Shown here piece after piece: positions 57,130 to 64,000 of a stretch of 64,000 nucleotides of DNA. The notes under the pieces are model-generated. The model saw only the letters and a program-made list of their open reading frames with translations. It was not told where the DNA came from and did not search any database. Origin of the DNA: Progne subis subis (Eukaryota > Chordata > Aves > Passeriformes > Hirundinidae); the NCBI GenBank assembly GCA_022316685.1, contig JAKJHU010000992.1:62001-126000 (forward strand), written 5' to 3'. The number at the start of each line of letters is the position of its first letter. Position 1 is the stretch's first letter. The position numbers and the translations under genes are program-made.

Positions 57130-58100
57130 CCAGTATAACTTTCCAGAGTTTTTTTCAGGAGCTTTCTTCACCCAGGAGTGATGGATCCAGGTGCTTTGTT
57201 CCTTGATCTTGATTGCATTATAGGTGATGAGGAGCACTTGGAATGGTCCCTCCCATCGTGGTTCCAAAGTTTTTCTGCAAAAGATTTAATGTATACATAA
57301 TCCCCAGGCTATACATCATGTACTGGTCCATCTAGTTCTCTGGTTCAAGCCCCAGCCACATGTTTCTTTACTTCTCTAGGTTGTTTATTTAAGGCCATCA
57401 TATACTTATTTAAGATTTTTTCCGCTACTTGAGTGGGTGCTGTCCCTCCTTAAATTCTATATGGCCTTCCACACAATATTTCAAAGGGGCTTAATTTTTC
57501 TTTTGTCTTAGTCCAAATTCATAATAATGCTAATGGAAAAGCCAGAGGCCAAGGTAACTTTGCTTCTTGTCACAATCTTATAATTTGCTGCTTAATCAAA
57601 TGATTAATTTTCTCTATTTGGCCACTTGACTGAGGATGATATGGAATCTATGCCTGAATGGTGGCTAATTTTCTGTATAATTTTTAAAATAAAATGTGGT
57701 CCCCTATCTGAAAACATTTTGGCTGAGACTCCAAAGCATGGTATTATTTCTTATAACGCTGCTTTGGTTACCTCTTGCACTTTGGCAGTTCTGGTAGGGA
57801 AAGCTTCTGGCCACCCTGAAAAGATATCTGTTAACACCAATAGGTATCGGTACCCTCTTTTCCTGGGTAGTTCCTGGGTATTGCTGCCCAGGTCCGTATC
57901 TTTTCCCAATTTGCCCAAGCTTTGGTTTAGAAATATTTTTGGGATTAGTTTGGAGGTAAAGGCTACATTGGCAAGTCACCTATACTTTACAAATTTCTAG
58001 CTATGGTTCTATTTTTCAAATAATTATACAAATCATCTATTTCCCCAATGTGTTTTTTCATGTTCCTTTTTCACTAATGACCATAGCATGTAAAGGGGAT
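57130..58100 (-). pseudogene. ERV-3 integrase, decayed
   Basis: On the minus strand the zinc domain begins with HEKTHWG (about 58050). The catalytic core shows TDIFSGWPEAF (around 57810-57840), then an in-frame TAA, then FGVSAKMFSDRGPHF (around 57700-57745), supplying the first two acidic residues; the glutamate is not clearly readable. The C-terminal domain is clear at 57140-57260 as [11 protein letters not shown] and [11 protein letters not shown], the latter ending the protein near the start of env DNA. Stops and at least two frameshifts separate these blocks. The 91-codon open frame at 57704-57979 uses the right frame only for its first part (PGTTQEKRVPIPIG). Confidence 0.85.
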
Positions 58101-58800
58101 CATAAGCCTTCCTTTCCTTTTATCTGTAATATCCCACCCCTCTTGTCTTTTTTACTGTGCCTTGGCTTACCTTCAATGGAAATTTGCCCATCTGGAATTA
58201 AGGCTGCCTCAGCAGTTCCAAAAGTTACCTCACCTTTAGCTGCTTCTTTTGCCTTTCTGTCCACCAGCTTGTTTCCTTCCTCCACTTCAGAGCTCACTTT
58301 TTGTTTTGCCTTGATATGCATGATGGCTACATTTTCAGGTAGCTGGACTGCCTCCAACAGTTTTATTATCTCTTGTGCCTGTTTAATACTTTTTCCTTGT
58401 CAATTCAACAGTTCTCTTTCTTTCCAGATGGCTCTGTGTGCATGAACTACCCCAAATGTGTACCTTAAGTCTTCTTTCCTTTTGCCAGCTCTAAAGCCTG
58501 AGTTAAGGCAGTTATTTCAGCCTTCTGTGCCAAGATGTTGGGTTGGTAATAGTCCAGACTCTATTACTTCTCCTCTCATAGTAACCACATACCCAGCATG
58601 CCCTCCACTGATGACATAGCTGCTTCCATCGGTGGACCAGGTCTCAGTATTCTCAAGCAGGGTATCCTTGAGATCTGGGCAACTGGAGCAGGCGGCTTTG
58701 ATGGCCTCCAGGCACTTACGGATCACTGGTTCTCCCGTACTCCCGCTGAGGAAGGAAGCTGGATTCACAATCTCAACATCATCTCGTTCTACCATTATGG
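58100..58800 (-). pseudogene. ERV-3 RNase H domain, decayed
   Basis: The minus-strand frame 58517-58795 carries WSTDGSSYVISGGHAGYVV, the first catalytic aspartate and conserved start of gammaretroviral RNase H. A separate stretch near 58500-58530 reads AEITALTQALE (the glutamate). DLRYTFG (about 58450-58470) stands where TDS-Y-FA is usual, so the third acidic site is altered at TDS. The frame 58100-58357 has VEEGNKLVDRKAKEAA, the last conserved block before integrase. Gammaretroviruses keep a free-standing basic RNase H like this one. The domain is broken by frameshifts. Confidence 0.85.
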
Positions 58801-59134
58801 CTTGGTACTTCAGGAGTCTCTGTGGGGAGAGATAATGTCCCCCTTCCTACTTCTAGGACTGCAGACACTGTGTGGAATACTAGCACAGTCATCTTCTGGC
58901 CTAGGGTGAACTTCCGTGCTTCTTGGATGTTCGCTGCCGCTGCTGCAATGGCTCTGAGGCACCCTGGCCGTCCCTTAGCTGCTGCATGCAGCTGCTTAGG
59001 CAACTGCCCTGCGATACGGGCCCAGGTTTTGTGCTAGTATTCCCAAGGCGATCCCCTGCTTCTCCTGTGAAAACAAAAAGAATGGTTTACTCACGTCTGG
59101 AAGTCCCAGGCCTGGAGCTGACATGAGGGCCTTC

Positions 59135-59700
59135 TTAGCTGGTTGAAGGCTCGCGTTGCTTCTTTTGGAGATCCCTGCTCCCTTCCGTGATCAAGGCACA
59201 CAGAGGTTTAACAAACAACTCATAGTTAGAAATCCACAGTCTGCACCATCCTGTCATGCCTAGAAAAGTTCTCAGTTCTTTTACTGTCTGGAGTTTTGGG
59301 GTCTGGCATATTACTTCCTTGTGATCCTGTCCTAAGGTTCTTTGTCCAGTACTAATCTTGTGGCCTAAATAAATGTTTGTCTCACCATCTGGGCTTTCTT
59401 CTGGGATGCTCAATAGCCCTGTAGGCCCAAAAAATTACCTGGAGCCTTACCATCCACTCCAGACATGCCTCTTGAGTTTTGGTAGCTATGAGGAGGTCAT
59501 CCACATACTGTAACAGCTCTCCTTCTCCTGATGGAGCTTCCCAGGATTCCAGATCTTTTGCTAGTTGTTCTCCAAACAAGGTGGGCAAATTTTTGAACTC
59601 CTGCAGAAGCATTGTCCATGTGAGCTGAGTTTTTTTATTCAAATGCAAAAAAAATCTGGCTGGCTTCATGGAGAGGAAGGCAAAAGAAATCATCCATTAA
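59135..59700 (-). pseudogene. ERV-3 reverse transcriptase with YVDD catalytic motif
   Basis: The minus-strand frame 59382-59693 contains FKNLPTLFGEQLAKDLESW and then LLQYVDDLLIA. The YVDD is the catalytic pair of the palm, with valine at X as in gammaretroviruses. A frameshift near 59410 moves into the frame 59135-59413, which continues with YLGHKISTGQRTLGQDHKE and TVKELRTFLGMTGWCRLWI (thumb). Upstream, about 59700-60060, is weaker and holds an 18-nt A run at 59842-59859. Catalytic aspartates are intact but the gene is frameshifted. Confidence 0.9.
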
Positions 59701-60070
59701 ATCTAAACAATAAACCATGTTAGTTCAGGTGTTAAACAAGTTAACAAAGCTTAAGGGTTGGCAACCACTGGGTATAAACCCTCAGTTATCCTATTAACAG
59801 CTCTTAAATCTTCTACTATTCAATATGATTCATCAGGCTTTAAAAAAAAAAAAAAAAAAATCAATCACTGAGCTAATCCCTTAACTTTTCTTTTTTTTCA
59901 GGGGGTATTGCATAACTCTAACTGGTTGTATTCTTTCTTAAACTTAACTTGCACTGGGGGTGCATTCTTTGCTCTCCTGGTATGTTAGAAGCTCAGACCC
60001 CAGGAAATACCTGATCTATTATTTTCCTATAAATTTCACCTTCACTTTTAACTTTAGCCTCATTAGTTAT

Positions 60071-60400
60071 CTACATCAAGCTTAACAATTCCACATATTG
60101 TTGGTCCTTAACCTCCAGAGTAATCTCTCCATTTTTAAATATTATTTTTGCCTCTAATAGTTCCAATAGATCCCTACCCAAAAGTGCTGATGGAGCATTG
60201 GACATATATAAAAACCTGTGAATTCCCAATTGTTCCCCAAGTTTATATTTCAATGGCCTACAAAAATAGGCTTTTTCAGATTGGCCAGTTACCCCTTTTA
60301 CCATAGCATAATCATCTGTTATTGGTATTAAAGTTTTATTTAATACTGAATATATTGCCCTTTGTTTATCAAAAACTTCATTTCTTTTTCTTTGTTCCCT
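60071..60400 (-). pseudogene. ERV-3 protease, active site lost
   Basis: The minus-strand frame 60071-60304 starts within MVKGVTGQSEKAYFC and runs to FLYMSNAPSALLGRDLLELL, the flap-to-end portion of a gammaretroviral protease, where GRDLL is the conserved C-terminal block. Just upstream, the catalytic Asp-Thr-Gly triplet is expected at the complement of 60358-60366, where the DNA reads AAC AAA GGG (Asn-Lys-Gly). The catalytic aspartate is therefore gone. A frameshift separates this triplet from the following AIYSVLN. Length otherwise fits the family. Confidence 0.8.
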
Positions 60401-60439
60401 AGTTTCATTATACCTAGAGGGTCTCCTAGGGTAAGATCC

Positions 60440-61200
60440 TCTGGTCCACCTCAGTTTTCCTTAACATGAGCAACCACTGCCTCCCCTTTTCAATGGCCAC
60501 TTCTTTGGTTCATTTCTGAGTCCAGGATGCTGTAAGAGCCTATGGAGAGGGCTCCTCTTCCCGACTGTCACTCCTGGGCAGCGGAAAAGATTTAGGAATA
60601 AGTGGAGTAGTCAGAGTGGGGCATAAAATAGAAGGTGAAGCTGAACTTGAAATGAGTTGATTCAGCTGTGCTTAGAGCTGGAGACAGAGTTGAAATAGAA
60701 ATTGCTTTGGTTAAAGCTGGAGCTGGAGTTAAAGATGGAGCTAGAGTTGAAACAAAAATTGTTTTACTCAATGTGTTAAAATCTTTGGCTCTAAATCAGC
60801 ACGATCATGGAGCTGTTGTTTACACTGGGCGCATTCTCTGTGCTGGTTAGCAGAAGAACAGTAACATCCTGGACAAATTTTACACTGCAATAGTACCCAG
60901 ACACAGTGACAACTTATAGATGGACCAAAAGCTGCAGGAAAATTCCCGAAAATACAAGCTATTCCATTCACTCCTTCTTGACTTTTTAAATTCTCCACAG
61001 CCTGTTGCTCCCAATCCAGAGCCACTAGTCTCCCAGCAGACATCTAATATAAGCCTTCTAAATGTATTCTTTCATTTCCTCTGTCTATCCACCAGTTTAC
61101 TGAATTCACAAACTCCTACAAGTCAAGTGCAAACCACTGAGGTAAAGGAATTCCTTTTATTTGTCTGGCCATATTGAGTTCTCAGACTGAAGTTACCCTT
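60440..61200 (-). pseudogene. ERV-3 gag remnant: Cys-rich segment, Pro/Ala linker, zinc-finger trace
   Basis: On the minus strand, a 91-codon frame (60768-61043) ends in a segment with eight cysteines (CHC, CKICPGCYC, CAQC) that I cannot match to a known Gag domain. It is followed (about 60640-60760) by an imperfectly repeated Pro/Ala/Ser/Thr-rich linker (LTPAPALTKA and LSPALSTA) like the p12 region of gammaretroviral Gag. Close to 60480-60510 the trace SGH-stop-K stands where the nucleocapsid knuckle has GHWK. No capsid major homology region is seen between linker and knuckle, so capsid is deleted. The region 61200-62120 is leader and unassignable. Confidence 0.55.
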
Positions 61201-62122
61201 ATTTTAATTCCAACAATCTACAGACACAACCTCCGTACCTAAAGTCACAACCAAGCTCTTGTCAAGGGCTTCTATTTCTCCTTGCCAAACTGGTCCTGTC
61301 CTCTGTCCTCAATCTATTTCAAAAATGTTATGCCTCAGATCTCAGAGACTAATCAACTCTTTCACCTCAGCATGTGCTGCACTTACAACTTTTAACACAA
61401 GATGGATGTTGCCTCAAAAATACAGTTACAGTGAACACCCTCCCGGTAACCAAAACACACACACCACAGTCACAGTGGGGAGAAGGCTTTAAGGGTTTTC
61501 ATACACTCCACTCGCTTCATTTTTCCCCGCCCTTTTCAGTCGCCCAAAAATGGAACTGCGGGTCCAAACTCCTCAGTCACTTTGTGCTGGTAGCACGTCT
61601 CAACAAACTCTCTCTCAATCATTCTCACAGTCAGGACGCATTCACACAGTGTAACAACCACAAACCAGGATTTGCCCTTACAATTGCTAGTCCCGGATTC
61701 TAGCAAACTGAGTCCTCTACAGCACAGCAAATGGCAAAATCCCCTTCTGCCAGCAACAACAATCTGAGCCCTCCACGGCCTGGTACAACATCTTAACAGC
61801 TTTCTCTGCTGGCAACCAAGTACAACTGACCAGATACCAATCCAGCTTGCAAGCACACTACAGAGGCACAAGTTGTGCATGGGATGTCTCCCACGACTTA
61901 CCAACAGCCTTTCCTGACCATGCATACGCCTTACAGCTCACTGTTCAAACTGTTTCAGTTTTTTTCTAAACGTACCCTTTTGTCCAGAGTTTTAGTAGTC
62001 AGGAGTTCTTGTCTGCTGCCAGATGAACAGGCCAGGCAGTGGAGCCTACTATTCTGGAATATCCCAGGGGTGCCCTGAGGAGGTCCTCCACCTGAGCTGG
62101 TCTCACAGATGAGCAGAACTTT

Positions 62123-62140
62123 CTCCTGCCTGGCTCGCCA
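62123..62140 (-). other. ERV-3 primer-binding site
   Basis: The minus strand reads TGGCGAGCCAGGCAGGAG starting two bases after the CA end of the 5' LTR, the proper position for a primer site. I cannot name the tRNA with certainty; the TGGCGA start recalls tRNA-Arg-primed ERVs. Confidence 0.7.
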
Positions 62141-62142
62141 AT

Positions 62143-62719
62143 TGAGTTGTTGAAAACCGATATCATGACAAAGACCCTCTAACTCTTTAAAGTTAGAAAG
62201 TGGTGTGTTTATTCACCGGCGGGCGGCACGGGAGTCATCTCCAAAAGTCGTGGCTGCCCCGAACAAGGTTCTTCACTCTATTTATTTCCAAGATCTTACA
62301 TACAATACATATGCGTAACCCCAGCACCTCCCATCCCCGCTCTCTATTAAAATGAGGCTATCAGTCCTTCACGCGTGCGCAATTCTTCTCTTGAATTGGG
62401 TCAGTGGTCTCAAAGGATGAAGTCAGAAGAGTCTTCATCAGGTCTCTGTGACCCTCTGGCACAATCCAAGGTCCCTGCTTCATGATTGATTGATACCAAG
62501 TCCAGGTGCTGGCCATTGTTCTTAGTGGTTTCAATCTGTTCTTATGATGGTTCACTTACTCTACTTTTTCTATAAACAAGCTCATAATATAACAGGTAGC
62601 TCTAGCTTGGGCATCTAATAGTCACTAACCTAGCATTTTTTAATCTATCTTACATCTTGATCAATATAAATTGCTTCTAACCCTTAGCTAAAATTTTCAC
62701 TCTTTAAAATCATGTTTCA
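62143..62719 (-). repeat. ERV-3 5' LTR
   Basis: 577 bp, minus strand TGAAACATG...AACAACTCA, with AATAAA (complement of 62208-62213). Only one copy of the GTGGTCTCAAAGG unit is present (about 62402-62420), against three in the 3' LTR and two in the solo LTR at 14092. Confidence 0.9.
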
Positions 62720-64000
62720 CATCCTGACATCACAATTTGGTTCTTAGGTTCATATTTTCATCTGCTTCAAACCCTTCTTTATCCACCTCCCAAAACACAT
62801 TCTAATTCAAATCCCATTATGACTAACTACCAGCATACTTACAATTGTGTCTTAAGCCTTACACATGTAGCAGCAGATTTGACCAAGGCTTGACCAAGAA
62901 ATGAAGTTTCTATTAAAGTTAATATATTAGTCATAAATATTCTTTATTATTCTTTGTTAGCTCTGAGAGAAGCTAATATTCTAGCTAAGCTAAGCACTGC
63001 TCCATGAAGCAATGACACCACACTAAATTGAAATCTGTTAAAAAAAATATGCCTGCTAGAAGAAATTGCCACTCTTTACCAATAAGACTTTGTATTTAGT
63101 ATGTTTTTAGTTTATCTCATCTAAATACTTAGAGGCTCTACCCTTTAACTTAATGTATAAATTGGTTCTACACTGTCTCACCACACCTAATGAGTATATT
63201 TGGTTGTCAATAGAAGCTAATGATTAAATGAAGAAAGGTAATCAGATTGAAATAAAGATAAGACATAGTTCTTTTATAGCAGACTGGAATACACTATTGT
63301 CAATGCCTTTATCTGTGAAAGAAAAGTTAGATCCAGCCTCTTGTATCTTGTTTGATACGAACAGGCAAGGCCTTCAGACAAGCATTGCTTCAAAGGCAAT
63401 GCAAAGGTATTCACAGATGTACTACTCAATCTGTCAGACAAGAAAATGGTTTTACTTTGTGTACAAATGCTCATTATACATTAAGGAAAGCAATCACATC
63501 CTGTCCCTCTTTCTGGAAATGATAATGATTTTTAGTGCTGAAAGTCCTTGACAAATACACCGCAGTAGAACAGAGGGGGCTTTATCCACTTTAACAGAGA
63601 TTTAATGTATATCTTCAAAAAATATGGGAAGTATGGAAACATAAATTTCTTTGGAAAATGAGTGAGAGAACACGGAGAGTTTTCACGATGGAATAAGCAT
63701 GCAAACTAAAAGAATGTAGCAAGAGAAATCTTTATTCTTTTTCCCCCCTTTATGACTGACAAATTTGTATAGCAGATATTAAAAATTTCCATATTGAATC
63801 ACACTGAAGACTGTGATTACAATATGCCTCATAATTTTTGGTACAAAGTGAGCTTATCTGTGATCTAATATGTCTTAACTAAAAATAAAACTGCCATGCA
63901 TCTTGCATTAGCATAGAATCATAAAAGAAATAGAGTAGGACACCCATTAGACAGAGATTTTTTTTTTTTTTTTAAATGTTGTTATTATTTTACTGTGCTT
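62720..64000. other. Non-coding spacer to the window end
   Basis: AT-rich sequence without recognised genes. The frame at 63228-63551 (107 codons) has no domain. GCATAGAATCATAAAAG near 63912 vaguely resembles an eroded CR1 tail but is too short to call. Confidence 0.6.

Larger units (their letters stand above)
55666..62719 (-). mobile_element. ERV-3: class I (gammaretrovirus-like) provirus, minus strand
   Basis: A 7.05-kb provirus running right to left, with a 5' LTR (62143-62719), internal region of about 5.86 kb and a 3' LTR (55666-56285). Minus-strand gene order is gag remnant, protease, RT, RNase H, integrase, env remnant. Motifs such as TDGSS in RNase H, YVDD in RT, DIFSGWPEAF and FSDRGPHF in integrase, and WEGPFQVLL in the integrase tail are of the gammaretroviral type. 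Many stops and frameshifts, the loss of capsid and of most env surface sequence, and visibly diverged LTRs mark an old insertion. I could not find matching target duplications at 55660-55665 and 62720-62725. Confidence 0.93.

Noticed and set aside
58050..58445. 131-codon plus-strand frame
   Set aside because: Lies opposite the RNase H/integrase genes of ERV-3; the minus strand carries the recognisable motifs.
61536..61925. 129-codon minus-strand frame in the ERV-3 leader
   Set aside because: Position is between the primer site and gag, with no Gag or signal-peptide motif; could be chance in a stop-poor leader.
63912..63960. Possible CR1 tail at the right end
   Set aside because: Only one TAGAATCATA match with nothing CR1-like around it.

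Overview
This window looks like avian, probably songbird, nuclear DNA. The evidence is two CR1 LINE copies on the minus strand (one ending in the repeated TCATAGAA tail typical of bird CR1), AT-rich host sequence without recognisable genes, and a dense, layered set of endogenous retroviruses (ERVs) and solo LTRs. I find no bacterial-type operons, no tRNA or rRNA gene and no CRISPR array. Nothing here is a confidently recognised host protein-coding gene. One possible 101-bp exon (11485-11585) is the best candidate. Whether this is an autosomal gene desert or a sex-chromosome (for example W) repeat refuge cannot be decided from the sequence.

Layout. 1-9.9 kb: AT-rich non-coding DNA. 9.95-10.6 kb: plus-strand LTR. 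14.1-14.7 kb: solo LTR of the same family as the class I provirus at the right end. 15.8-17.1 kb: CR1 ORF2 remnant. 17.4-18.6 kb: purine tracts and an unclassified GC-richer segment. 19.7, 24.5 and 42.4 kb: three related LTRs; the last lies inside a second CR1 (42.35-44.26 kb). 22.7-23.3 kb: LTR-like segment. 27.8-32.1 kb: ERV-1, a complete but internally deleted class II provirus with paired LTRs, 6-bp target duplications, Lys-type primer site, a Gag matrix frame, an RNase H/integrase remnant and an Env whose transmembrane half is still open. 32.42-32.52 kb: assembly gap. 32.54-36.85 kb: ERV-2, an older class II gag-pol-env remnant ending in 43 A residues, followed by a 1.6-kb LTR-like block. 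47.6, 52.0 and 52.8 kb: three further solo LTRs with candidate or clear target duplications. 55.7-62.7 kb: ERV-3, a minus-strand class I (gammaretrovirus-like) provirus with both LTRs, decayed gag, protease, RT (YVDD kept), RNase H, integrase and an Env remnant.

No element could function on its own. ERV-1 and ERV-2 lack the RT catalytic palm. ERV-3 has lost the protease catalytic aspartate, the capsid and most of the Env surface unit. The most interesting object is ERV-1: its Env transmembrane frame runs about 290 codons, keeps cleavage-like basic residues, a CX6CC motif and a membrane anchor, and ends inside the 3' LTR. It is coupled to integrase of the ERVK/betaretrovirus type. LTR divergences quoted are hand counts.
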